The notes below the pieces were generated by a model. It saw only the letters and a list, made by a program, of their open reading frames with translations. It was not told the origin of the DNA and did no database searches. From the NCBI GenBank assembly GCA_014706385.1, contig JACGZH010000011.1:1-64000 (forward strand): a stretch of 64,000 nucleotides of DNA, read 5' to 3'. Shown here in pieces: positions 46,223 through 56,874 of the stretch; the stretch's first letter is position 1; each line of letters opens with the position of its first letter. Position numbers and translations under genes: made by a program. The DNA comes from Phaffia rhodozyma. Its lineage: Eukaryota; Basidiomycota; Tremellomycetes; Cystofilobasidiales; Mrakiaceae.

Positions 46223-46986
46223 ACGATCGAGATCAACGATTGCACCCTCGAGCTTCCCTCAGTGTTCTTGGTAAACGACAAAGGCTCAACGATGCAAAAT
46301 CCCTTGTTTTCAGAGTCTCCAAGCGCCTCTCTTCATTGACCGCCGTCGAACTTTCCAGCCACATACCAAAGACCCTATCTGTTCTTGGTAAACGAGCTCG
46401 GGAACCGACATTCTCTATTCCTGAATACGAATTCGCTGATGAGTTCAGCTTTCCTCTTCCTCCTGTTCTTCGACTTGCCACCCCTCCGATCATGGATCCC
46501 CATAAAGATCCCTGGCCCTCAGTCGGTCCTCTTTTATCAGAACCTCCGAAAAAATCCCCCTCTTTCTCCAAGAAGCCCAAGCGGCTTCTCGTTTTTGAAG
46601 GTTGTGCCCTCACTTATATAGGAATGATGAAGCCTGGGTTCGTTCCTTCTCTCGAACAAGTTGAGAGCAGAAAAAGCTTGAAGTGCTGGGTAGCGGTCGC
46701 CTCTGGTCAACGAGGTGCGCCTTGTTCCTGGATCCAGAAACACCGACCTCCTTTCGTCCAGTCCGAGAGGGAGGCGAAGGATGATGAGCGTCGGAGGCAG
46801 GAGGCTATATGCTGGCGGCCGAAGTCGGTCTTTTCGGATGGCCACGTCGAGTTCGCCGAATCCTATTATGAAGGCTGTAGTTTTAATAACTATCTCGAGA
46901 TGGTTGGTTATTATCCTGGTTTCCCTAAATCAATCTTGTCTTCGTCTGGATCGTCAAAGAAGACCCGACTCAATGATTTTTTATGA
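46219..46986 (+). CDS. Downstream ORF overlapping by ATGA, SVLGKR-repeat protein
   Basis: This 255-codon open frame starts with the ATG that overlaps the stop of the SAP-like gene (ATGA). It contains the motif SVLGKR twice (SVLGKRQRL, then SVLGKRARE), a proline-rich middle (PPVLRLATPPIMDPHKDPWPS) and a tail FNNYLEMVGYYPGFPKSI. No family is recognised. No intron with suitable phase was found to fuse the two frames. It may be the second cistron of a two-gene transcript, a separate gene, or the true C-terminus of the upstream protein after a one-base error. Codon use looks genuine and the frame is open for 768 bp. Confidence 0.55.
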   Translation: MNDRDQRLHPRASLSVLGKRQRLNDAKSLVFRVSKRLSSLTAVELSSHIPKTLSVLGKRAREPTFSIPEYEFADEFSFPLPPVLRLATPPIMDPHKDPWPSVGPLLSEPPKKSPSFSKKPKRLLVFEGCALTYIGMMKPGFVPSLEQVESRKSLKCWVAVASGQRGAPCSWIQKHRPPFVQSEREAKDDERRRQEAICWRPKSVFSDGHVEFAESYYEGCSFNNYLEMVGYYPGFPKSILSSSGSSKKTRLNDFL

Positions 46987-47632
46987 GACGCAAGCAAACT
47001 TGCAACCCCGTTCATCTCTCTTTCATGCTGCTCTTAGTATGAGGGCGCTGTCTCTGTCGTCTTCCTCGTCGTCTTCAGCTTGGTTGTCTTTTCTACCGGC
47101 TTCCAACCACAACACTTCTCTATTTACTCCCAATTCGCATGATCCGAAGAATTTTCCCAAATCGATCACTCATTACTTAGGGGATATCATCGTCACCAAG
47201 GTTCCTTGTAAAAAGTCTGGATGGTTCAAAAGAGTTCCAAGAGACCCCGGAGCTGATGGACCAATCCGGGGTCGAGTTGCTTGGGATGCCTAAACATCTT
47301 CCTTCCTCTCTCTTGTCTCTCACTCTTGGTTTGGGGTTTTTCTGCTTCGGTTCTGTATTGCCTCGACTCGCGCTTCTGCCTGTTTTGGGTCTGTTTTCGA
47401 TCGGTCCCACATCTGTACTTCCTTCCTGCCTGTATTTGTCTCTTCTGTCTGTTCTTATGTACTGTTCTTGTATAAAGGTTTGAACTGTGTGATGCTTTAT
47501 ACTTGCCTTCTCAAATACCAAATACTTCTCTCTTTCTCATTCTCTTTGTCTCATGTTGTCCTTTTCTAACACTCTATCTGGTCAGAATTGATGTATTCTC
47601 ATCGATCAGCGTCATTTCAAAGGATCATTGAT
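46987..47632. other. Intergenic between convergent genes
   Basis: This is T/C-rich, especially 47290-47480. The open frame through 46715-47293 is mostly a shadow of the preceding ORF and has no recognisable domain. No gene is called. Confidence 0.45.
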
Positions 47633-50600
47633 TTATTCGAGTCCTGCGCCCGCAAAAGAGAACATAGGTAGTTCGGCGAGCCAGGCGTATTGAACTTGAG
47701 AAACAGATCGGGCATATGTATTCGATGTATGGACCTTTGAGAATCAAGAGAACAAGATCAAGCATTGAGTCCATTAGACAAGAGCGAACAGAGCTACAGA
47801 GGTAGAGATGGACATACGATCTCGCCGTATAGAATAGCGTTTGCACGTCTTCCGAACATCGTGGAGGACGGATGGATTTTGACGATCTAGATTATGTGAA
47901 CGAGTGCGATACACAATTTGGTCAGTTCTAGTCGGATAGACCATCATCAAATGGAAGGGAAGGGTAAACTGACCGAGTTGCCGACCATTTGCTTATACTC
48001 TCCATCCCGCTCAATGGCGGTGTTCATGAACAACCCGTCCAATAGACTACGTAAGATTGGCTCTGAATCATCCCCTGCCGTCGTCTTCCAATCGACGTTT
48101 TCTCTCACACAAATTTCTCTCATTTGGTCCCTCGCCTGAATTGCCCTCTTCAAGTTTCTCTCGTTGACAAACCGATCTCGACACCAAAGCTTTCTACCTG
48201 CTGAGTCCGATTTTGGAAGTGCCTCGTAAGATCGGAGAACATTGAGCATGGTGAGATGGTCGCCATCTCGATGTCTGAACGAAGCCCTCGCTTCTGCCGA
48301 TTCGGCTCTCTTGTCGATGGGGTCTGTGAAGATAGGTGTTTCATTGGCGAGAGCTAGAATATCGAGAATATCGAGGGTGCATGAACGATCGATAGAAGCG
48401 AGGACGATCCGGGCTTGGGCGGGGTCGAGAGGAAACTTCAGCATGCGGGAACCAGTGGGTGTCAAGTGAAGTGTTTTATCAAGCGCGCCAAGCCCGTAGA
48501 GGGTCATGAGAGACTCGGTAACTGGCAAAAGAATAAGCATATAAGCTCGAGATTTTAATTGTCAAATACTCGAAAGACTAGGAAGAGAACTCACTGAAAT
48601 CAGGATGAGGCATATCAAGGAACCCAAACGACTGAACATCGTCCACACCAATCTCCTTCAACTGAAGAACAACACTTGACAGATTCGTTCTGAGAATCTC
48701 TGGTAGAGGGGCGGCAGACATTTTCTTGTATGTTTGGCTGGTGTACAGCCTGTAGCAGAAACCAGGACCCTGTATTGGTGAAAACGGAAAGAGTCAGTTG
48801 AGAACAAGCAAGCATAGACAGCAATCTCCATGAAGGGCGAACCTCTCGACCGGCTCGACCCGTTCTCTGTTGGGCAGCAGACTGGCTAACCAGCTTGAGA
48901 GAAAGTGTTTCAATACCTGAGTGGGAGGTGAAAGACGCTCCAGATACAGAATTAGCCAAGTGTAACCAGCATGCAGTCATCTAATGGAAAGAGACGAACC
49001 GGTCCCTCGTCTGCTGAGATAGTTTTTTTCTTTACAAACTCCAGTGTCGATGACATACTTGATTCCTGGGATCGTGATCGATGTCTCCGCCACATTTGTC
49101 GCCAGAATGACCTTCCGGGTCCGGGCAGGGGCAGGCTGGAAAACTCGAGCTTGATCCAGGGGGGAAGTAGAAGCCATGAAAGGCAAGACCAGCACCTAGT
49201 GGATGTCAAAGAGGGGGAAACGAAGTGTCAGAGTTGGAAAGCGCAACAGAGTTATCCCGCGAAAGATGCAGCCCACGTTTTGATAGTGGCGTTCCAATTG
49301 GTTGGATAGAAATTTGATTTGCTGAGCCAGGTTATCGATATCCTCTTGACCTGTGAGTTCCAGTGAACACGGAGAAGAAAACGAGTTTGCAGACGTAAGC
49401 TAAGCGCGTCGGATGTGGAATTACATAAGAATGAGGAGAAGAAACGTACCCGAAAGGAAGATAAGGACATCTCCATCAGGCCTAGCGGTATGTATCTGGA
49501 AGAAAGTCCGGACGGCGAGGTCCTCGTATTGATCTGAATCTTCTTCGGTATGATATATCTTGACTGGATGCTGTCGACCCCGAACATAAAGGATAGGGCA
49601 ACTGATTGTCATCAAAAAAGAGATTCTATGAGCATGATGTCTGCGAAAAGATACTTTGTACATATTTCAGAAAAAAGCGATGAGAAGAATACGAAACTGA
49701 TTGAAAAATGTAGAAAACCTCTCGGCGTCCAACGTGGCACTCATCACGATGACCTTGAGGGGCACTTGAGGATTTCCAGAGTCATCCGTCGCGCCAGGCG
49801 CATTTCGTATTTTTTGAATCTCGCGAAGGGAGCCGAGAAGGATGTCTGTCGATATGTTGCGCTCGTGTGCTTCATCGATAATGATGGCTGAGTATTGTCT
49901 TTATTATATGAAATTGATTAATTAAGCAGTGCTAAGAATGATCAGCGAGCTGGCTCAGTCTAAAGTTAGTGAACTGTGGTACCCTTACGATAGCATAGGG
50001 TCCCCGAGAAGTTCTCTAACAAGCATACCATCGGTACAGTAGACCAACCGGGTTGCCGGTCCGACTACTGTGTCGAATCTGACGCTGTGTCCAACTCGTT
50101 GTCCGACCTTGGTACCCTGTTCAGCGGCAACTCGGGTAGCAAGGGATAGAGCGGCGACTCGTCTAGGCTGGGTCACTGCTATCCGAGGTGGGCGAGGGGT
50201 GGAAGGTGTGTTGGGAAAGAGGGTAAGTAGAAACTGAGGAACCTGAGTGGTCTTTCCACTACCGGTTTCTCCCAGGATGACCACAGTGTCGTTTTCTTTT
50301 ACAGCCTTCTGAATAGCCTCCTGACCTGTTTCGTTGACGTTATCAGAATTGAGCACACACACACACACACACACACAGATATCTACGATAATCAGAGCAC
50401 AGTAATTGGGAACGAACCAGACCAAATAGGGAGCTCTGCTCTCTCCTTTGCCAGTCTCTCCCTCTCCTCTCGAAGTCGCTTGCCCTCTCCATGATCCCGT
50501 TTGCTGAGAGTCTTGCCCTTCTTGCCAACGGTCTCGAAACCGGATGCATCGATGTCCAAGTGTGCAGACTCTTGTCGCTTCCTTTTGTTGGACGACGTGC

Positions 50601-50805
50601 TGGTTGAGTTTCCTCCTCCCAGAGGGAACGGAAGATCGATTTCCTCGTCAGATGCCTGAAAATCGACTACCTTGAAGGCCTTCTGTTTCTCTGTCTCTGC
50701 TAAAACGGCCGTCGGTATAGGGGCAGTCTTGGGAGTGGTCTGTTTAATAGAATCCTGTGCTGGTGGTTGCGGATCGTCGTCGAATGTAAACTTTGTGTAT
50801 GCCAT
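47633..50805 (-). CDS. DEAH-box RNA helicase (DHR2/DHX33-type size class)
   Basis: The gene starts [12 protein letters not shown] at 50805. A charged N-terminal extension of about 140 residues precedes a full DEAH helicase core: [16 protein letters not shown] (Walker A), TQPRRVAA (Ia), [19 protein letters not shown] (motif II), [11 protein letters not shown] (III), [25 protein letters not shown] and QRTGRAGR (VI). The winged-helix and ratchet regions and the C-terminal OB-fold follow ([19 protein letters not shown], then [18 protein letters not shown]). The final exon, ending LE-stop at 47633, was placed by this conserved tail. Family members unwind RNA in ribosome biogenesis or splicing. The short N-terminus suggests the DHR2/DHX33/DHX40 group rather than Prp22 or Prp16. 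The exact orthologue is not resolved. Confidence 0.9.
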
Positions 50806-51232
50806 CTCTGATCAGATTGCAGGTAGGGTATATATGAGTGTATATTGGTGTGCGTGCGTGCGTATATGAGTGTGTATGTGCGATGCTTGCTCCGTTGCTC
50901 CTCCAATACAAATAACTGACCGAGCTGGATGGACGATGTAGGTATCAATTCTACCGGCAGCATGGGCAAATGAAAATCCTAGGCAGACCCGGTTAGTCAC
51001 CCGAAACATCGTCTGAGAAGCCTTGCTCAGGAGAACCTGAGGCAAGCAGCATTCATTCATCCATTCATCCATCAAGCATCCATCCATCGTCGTGAATCCT
51101 GGTGGTATAGTCCGTCTGGGTCTTTCGTTTAAAGGACAGGTCAAAAGAGGAGAGCCGTTTCTTTCTCACCCTCCATTCTTTCCGGATCTCGCCCTCGGTC
51201 TTTCTTCAAACATCTTTCCAAGTTCAGTTCAG
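50806..51232. promoter_or_regulatory. Divergent promoter between helicase and Ser/Pro-rich gene
   Basis: This 427 bp region lies between two start codons. It contains GTGTGTATATGAGTG-like alternating purine-pyrimidine sequence (about 50835-50880) and CATCCATTCATC repeats (about 51055-51085). A (CA)n run lies nearby, inside helicase intron 1 (about 50354-50376). Confidence 0.5.
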
Positions 51233-52987
51233 ATGAGTGACGGTCAGGTAAGTAAACAAGAAGCATGCCTTCTCTTGCCCACCTGTTTCTTCATTGGTGT
51301 CCCTTCGAGCTGGGTGGACTGTTTTTGAGCAAGCCATCGAACTACCTAGAGCATGCGGCGTTTCACGCAAGAGCTCTCTGTCCAAGACGGTTTGCCGAGT
51401 CCTATGGACCCAAACTCAGACGCCCCGATATTCTCACTTGCGCCGCCGAGCTGAGCCAACGAAATCTGAGACATTCGGACTTGCATCCTTCTGTTGTGCG
51501 CAATGCTCGACCATGTATGCTGATCATACTGTGTACTCTTTTCGTCATCTGCTGTTCTCCAACTATACATCTGTGTCCATCATGACATATCCTCCTCCCC
51601 CCAGCCGGATGGACTGGTGCCGTTGCCACGTCTACCCCCTCGGTCGAAAGCCCGTCTCGCGCTTGGGAATTCACCGTCCGGATCGTCAACACCGGTGTTT
51701 CATTCGACCCACTCGTCCCGAGACGATGTCGTCCACATCCATATCGATGACCACGACAGCGTTGTCGATGAAGGAAAGATTGTGGATATCCATAACAATG
51801 ACGGTCGTTTGGTAGAATCCGCGAATCTGTCCCCTCCGTTGTCGTCACCTTCATCTGCCTCCTCTGTCTCTTCTTTACAGGTTCGGTCTTCACCAGAGAT
51901 TCCCTCGCCTGCAGAATGGAAGTTTCCAACATCTGTTCCGGTGCACTCTTCTTCGCCTGACCTGGCTAGCAAACGATCGTCTATCCAGTCCACTTTCGTC
52001 CCTCTCTCGCCCGAGATCGATCCGTCCGGTCCGGTCCCAAAGCGACCAGCTTCTTCCGGTGTTTACACCCCTGCCAGCTTTCCAGGTCCCTCCGGATCAG
52101 CCCGCCGGCTGTCCACTCCGTCTACCAACAAGGTTGAGCCTAACGACGCCGTACGCCCGCCGCTGTCCACTTCAGGCTCATCTTCATTCTTCGCCAGAAG
52201 TCGATCATACTTGGCGTACATCAACCCCTCATCCTACCTGGGCCCTTCATCGGTCGATACTTCCCAAGCGCCTTCCGCGCTTGCCTCTGATTTGCCCTCA
52301 GCACAGCCAGCCGCCCTCGGCAAAGGCTCAATCTCACCTTCTGGTGTCTATACGCCAGTCAGCTACCACGAACAGCAAATTCGGATCGCTTCTCGAAATC
52401 TTACAGATCCGGCGGTGGGCAGTGCATTTGGAGGACCAGCTGGTTTCCCATTACTCTCGCCTAGAATCATCAGCCCCTCCCGAGGTTCCATCTCGACTTC
52501 CCCTTCTGATCCCATCGGCTCTGGCTTCTTCAGTCAGACTGACCAAGGTCCGCTAGATTACCGAGCTCGCGCCAGTTCAGTTGAATCGTCTCTATCTGTT
52601 GAAGAATCCCCATTGCGGGTTAAGAAAAAGACTTCCAACATCGCCAGAAAGCCTCTTCCTGCTACCCTTCATGCCGACAAGGAAGGAGAACCCGCCGTGG
52701 ATTCCGGCCCGGAAATTTCATCCGTTCAGAATGAACTGGCCTCCAGCTCGGTCCCTTCTCCGCCCTCGTCTGATAGTAGCAAGCCGGTTCACCTCGGCGG
52801 GAGTCAGATCACAGAATCTAAGCCCGTTGTCGAGCTCACGGCCACTTCCGAGATACCACCCGTTGTTCTTCCCTCTCACCCTGATCCTTTGGAAGGAGTG
52901 GGGATGAGTTTGTTACCTAACAAGGAGATGAGGCCGATGGAGGTTGATCGACCGACAGAAGAGATGGTAGTCGGCAGGGTATGGTAG
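51233..52987 (+). CDS. Disordered Ser/Pro-rich protein of unknown function
   Basis: The first exon is only 15 bp (51233-51247, MSDGQ). It joins in phase 0, across a 357 bp intron that is long for this genome, to a single large exon (51605-52987): PDGLVPLPRLPPRSK and onward, 465 residues in total. The whole protein is Ser/Pro/Ala-rich, with repeated SPSGVYTP / SSGVYTPASF motifs, several SP and TP sites and a basic patch RVKKKTSNIARK. No globular domain or membrane segment is seen. It may be a phosphorylated scaffold or regulator, but no family is recognised. The start was chosen because it gives a good ATG with a canonical gtaagt donor. Confidence 0.68.
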
Positions 52988-54410
52988 AGTTTGGGGGGTT
53001 GTCTTTCTTTACTTTTCTTTTCTCTATTTTCCTTCGGCTAGATTTACGTTTGTATTTCATTCTAGATATTGGCGAACAAGGAGGAGGCATGCTTTCTGTT
53101 CTTTTCTTTCATTTTCATCTCTGCTTGTACTATGGAATATGCTCTCACAAGGCCGTCTTTACACTCCTTCTTGCTTTCCCTTTCCCTTTAAATTAATTTC
53201 TCATAATTTGACCTTTTTTTTTTTTTGGTGTCCTCACATCCTTGTTTGTAAACCTATTCAAACTCAATCAGTAGGCTAGTCAGTCGGCGGAAGACTTCTT
53301 TCTTTGTTTCTTACCTTTTCGGATCCCTCTCTTCTTCACCCCCCAAGTGTTTCTTGCTTTGCGGGTGCACCTCTCCTTCTCCGTTTCTTCTCAACCTACA
53401 TCATCTTCTTTTCGACTCTTCTTTCTCTTATCGTTATTATTATTATTATTGCCATCATCACCAAGTTTCTTTACCTTGTCTCTTTCTCTTGATCTTTCTC
53501 CTTTTGCCTATACATCAACCAAGATCCTTCGTGTACCTGCGTCCCTGACTCCATCTGTGTAGCTTTTATTCGACGTTCTGATACTATCTCTTATCTCAAG
53601 CCCTCGTACTCGTGTCTCGTTTCTTGTGAACCTGCTCTGGATTGCAAACCCTTGCGTGATCAAAACGTTTCGTCCTGAAAGATACCAAGCTTTCGTCGTC
53701 CATCGAGATGCAGTGACGTGACGTGAGGTGACGGGATGATTTCCGAACGGAAGTTGAATCGTTCATCAGGATCAAAAGAAATCTTGTAAAGAAAGAAAAC
53801 ACTTGCCGAAGGGAAGGCCAGAGAGAGCCAAAGACAACAAAGGACGTAGAGATCGGAACAGAGAATCGAGAGGGACATTTATCGATTTGGAGTCAGCACC
53901 AGTCATGTAACCTAGAGCCGTCCTAGTAGTATGGATAGAGGGATGTACTTCGTATGTTCACGACAAGGCTTGATGGAAACGAATGAGATCAAATGAGATT
54001 AGTTGAAGATGAAGTGTATGAATGCATGACCAAACTGTAGAGTTGTAGAAACGAAGAACTGTAGATATGTAAAACAAATAGATGTGGTCGATAGAAACTA
54101 GATACTTGATTAAAAAGAAGAGAGAAGAGGAGAGGCGAAAATAAAGATGGACGGCTGAGATACAACGTATATTCGATCATGAGAAATGATAAAATCTAGT
54201 CATCAGATGAATTTCCGTATTGTTCGTAGATCACGAAACGAAGCGCAATTATGCCATAGCTGGAGATTAGGCTTGTACAAGAGGGTGGACGGAAAGAACA
54301 GAATGGAGTTTCTGGTGTGATGCAGTAAAAGACCAGAGGGAGAGAGGAGTTAGGGAGGGCCAAAAGGTGAAGACGCTGCCGATCGCCTTCTCCAGGGCAC
54401 GAACACAAAC
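52988..54410. other. Long intergenic region between convergent Ser-rich genes
   Basis: This 1.4 kb lies between two 3' ends. It is strongly T/C-rich at 52990-53560, with T runs (about 53214-53225) and an ATT triplet run (about 53434-53450), and purine-rich on the right. No ORF has a recognisable domain. It may hold long 3' UTRs or a non-coding transcript. Confidence 0.4.
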
Positions 54411-56003
54411 TCAGCTGATCGTTTGAGCAGACTGCGTTGGTCGTTCAAGACCTTGTTTCCCCTCCCGGTGCTCATCCTCCCCTTCGGTGTCGTCCTCCCC
54501 ACTGCCGAAACTGCGTATACTGCCCAACTTGGGCCTCATGCCTTCTATCCCGTGACGAGATTGATATGGAGGGATCGCATCGTTCGCGCTGGATCGACGA
54601 CCCGGTCTGTCATCCGCCGACAGCTTTCCTATTCCTGTCCCTGACGAGACGGATCTCAACCGAGGCTCTCTCGACGAATTGTTGGACACCATTGTCTGAT
54701 CGGATTGACGTCTCAGCCCAGAAGACGGGGAGGTCCTTCTATCATGGGAGCCGGACGCTGCCGAGAGAGAAGGTTGAAAGTTGAGAGTGTTGGCAGGAAG
54801 GGACCCCCGTCTCACTGCTAGATCCGAGGGCGGGGGATGCCTGCGAAGGGCTGATGATGTCGAGGCGAACATGCCTGCTTGGGGGGTGATAGGTGAATGA
54901 GAGGCAGCAGTAGATGAGTCACGAGTCGAGACAGATGCAGAGCTGACCGAGTGGGAAGCTAGTGCCGGGTGATTCAGTAACGACGGAGGGATCGGACCGG
55001 ACGTGATCGACGGTTGGAAACGTTGACTGATGAGAGGAGGATGGAAATGAGTCTGGGAACCTCGTCTATTAGACCGAAGGACGAACGAGGTTGAAGGGGG
55101 AACTGGGGATTGAGACTCTGGGATGGCTGTCGATGTTCGTTGATGGTTATTGAAAGACGATGCCCTAGAGAGATACGGCGGAGGGGACGAAGCTGGGAGA
55201 CTCTGTCTGCGGCTTTTGTTGAAAGTGGGCACAGCCGAGGTTGAAATAGCGGTCGCGAAAGGGGAAGTGGTCGGATGGAGATATTCCAAAGGAGCCATGG
55301 GAGACACCGGGTGAGACGCTGCGGAATAGGACGAATCTTCTTCGTTCCCGGTCGACGATAGAGAGGAGAAGGAAGAAGAAGAGGAGGTCGACGGAAGAAG
55401 AACAGCACTGGATGTGGTCATTACGTTCGGTAACGAGATCGAACCTCTTCTGTCTGTCGGTGCTGGAACTGGTTGCGGCCTGATTGGGATTTGCAAGCTG
55501 CGACTGGTGCTGGCTCCTTGTTGGTCCCGTCCGGAATGACTTGAGTAATAGGAGTTTTCCCTTGTGAATTCTGGGTATTCAAACTTTTCCCGTTCGGCAA
55601 TCGGCGTGCCAGGACACTGGTTGATTGGGTCTCCGTTCGCGTCCAATGGAGCATAGACTGGAGATGGATTGACCATGTCCCCGTCCAAGTCGTTTGAGTC
55701 TGACGCATCCCAGCTTGGAGTGAATGATGTGGACGTCTGTGCGGACGTCCTCTGAGGAAGACAATACGACGGGAAGGACGATGGAGGAAAGACAGGGGTA
55801 GCTCTTTGAGTAGAAAGAGACGAAGAAGACGACGAGGACGAGGAAGGGCCAGGGATGGACCCAAAGGCGCTACCACCTCCGAAGGAGAACGAGGTGAGGG
55901 AGTTGATGATGGCCTCGGTATCTGAGTCGACAAACATCGGCAACGTTGGAGTCGAAAGTGGAGAGTCAGCGAGTGTCTCCCGGTCGTCCGAGGAGGATGA
56001 CAT
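54411..56003 (-). CDS. Serine-rich disordered protein with seven RRxS motifs
   Basis: This is a single open exon from MSSSSDDRETLAD (56003) to PTQSAQTIS (54411), 530 residues. The frame stays open upstream, but this ATG lacks the transmembrane-like junk of the longer reading. It is rich in Ser, Pro, Thr and Arg, with no globular domain. RR-x-S occurs seven times (RRGSISLP, RRQSLPAS, RRGSQTH, RRGSLPAN, RRTSPSS, RRQSDQ, RRSSAND). This is the consensus for protein kinase A and related basophilic kinases, and several sites resemble 14-3-3 sites. The C-terminus is acidic (GSGEDDTEGEDEH). It could be a signalling target in the cAMP pathway. The protein family is not recognised. Confidence 0.7.
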   Translation of the reverse strand: MSSSSDDRETLADSPLSTPTLPMFVDSDTEAIINSLTSFSFGGGSAFGSIPGPSSSSSSSSSLSTQRATPVFPPSSFPSYCLPQRTSAQTSTSFTPSWDASDSNDLDGDMVNPSPVYAPLDANGDPINQCPGTPIAEREKFEYPEFTRENSYYSSHSGRDQQGASTSRSLQIPIRPQPVPAPTDRRGSISLPNVMTTSSAVLLPSTSSSSSFSSLSSTGNEEDSSYSAASHPVSPMAPLEYLHPTTSPFATAISTSAVPTFNKSRRQSLPASSPPPYLSRASSFNNHQRTSTAIPESQSPVPPSTSFVLRSNRRGSQTHFHPPLISQRFQPSITSGPIPPSLLNHPALASHSVSSASVSTRDSSTAASHSPITPQAGMFASTSSALRRHPPPSDLAVRRGSLPANTLNFQPSLSAASGSHDRRTSPSSGLRRQSDQTMVSNNSSREPRLRSVSSGTGIGKLSADDRPGRRSSANDAIPPYQSRHGIEGMRPKLGSIRSFGSGEDDTEGEDEHREGKQGLERPTQSAQTIS

Positions 56004-56874
56004 GATGTTTGAGTATCTGTTGTAGTGCTTTTTGTTTTTCTTCCGACCAAGTATCTGCGAGCAAGAAAAAAGCCACCGAGAAGAGAAGAAAGAAAGACGA
56101 GGAAAAAAGAGTCCAGAGATGAACAACAGGAACACGATATTCCTTTCAAGATCTGATGACTGACCAGTAGGACGACTCGAACTCTACACAGACCGTTTGA
56201 GCAAGTTCCAACTCCCGATAGTGATGGTGTAGCTTTCGGTCTCTGCTTTCTTGTCGCCACTGACGATGACGGACGGTGAAGAGGATCGGGAATATCAATG
56301 TTGACCCAAAAGCGATGGGGAGAGAAGTAAGGCGGAGAAAAAAAAATTGATTAGGGAAATCGCCTGATGGATTAACAATTTGTGTAATCAGAAAGTGTAA
56401 CGGGAGCAATATAGGAAAATATAGTCAGAGCAAGCCGCAGCAGTGTGCCCTGAAATTCTGGGCCTGCGGTCTAGAATCACACGTGTCCGGGCAGTTAGGC
56501 AGTTCGGCAGTCAGGTAGTCAGGCTGCCCGGAAGGCCGGCAACCCGGCCGATAGATCGATCAAGCGGACGGGTTTCCACAGACCACGTAAACGTGTAGAT
56601 CTCTCTTGTGAATGATATCATCACTTTGCCTTCTCGTACGAGATAGAATCAACATTATGATACTTGAAACACTAGTACAACCTATTAACACAGACGGACA
56701 AAGATCTCGTTTTGGGTGCGTTCTTGTTGAGGACAATTCAGAGCCGTCGTCTAGAAGAAGTGGGCAGAGATGCAAGAAGGAAAGAAAAGAAAAGAAAAGA
56801 GAGGCAAGGTAGAGAGACCGAAGAAGAGAGATAGAGAAAAGAAATGGATATAAGTATGAATGATATTGAAAACC
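56004..56874. other. Intergenic with GGCAGT-type short repeats
   Basis: This contains the 5' flank of the Ser-rich gene and the 3' flank of the permease. At about 56492-56535 a run of GGCAGT/TCAGG units (GGCAGTTAGGCAGTTCGGCA and onward) ends in a GC-rich stretch of CCGG sites. An A-run occurs at 56339-56346. No gene is recognised. Confidence 0.5.

Noticed and set aside
46715..47293. 192-codon ORF overlapping the SVLGKR ORF
   Set aside because: Most of it is an alternative frame of the called ORF, and the unique 3' part is low complexity.
55421..56260. 279-codon ORF in another frame of the Ser-rich gene
   Set aside because: It is a low-complexity shadow rich in Arg/Ser/Leu with no domain; the called frame carries the repeated RRxS motifs.
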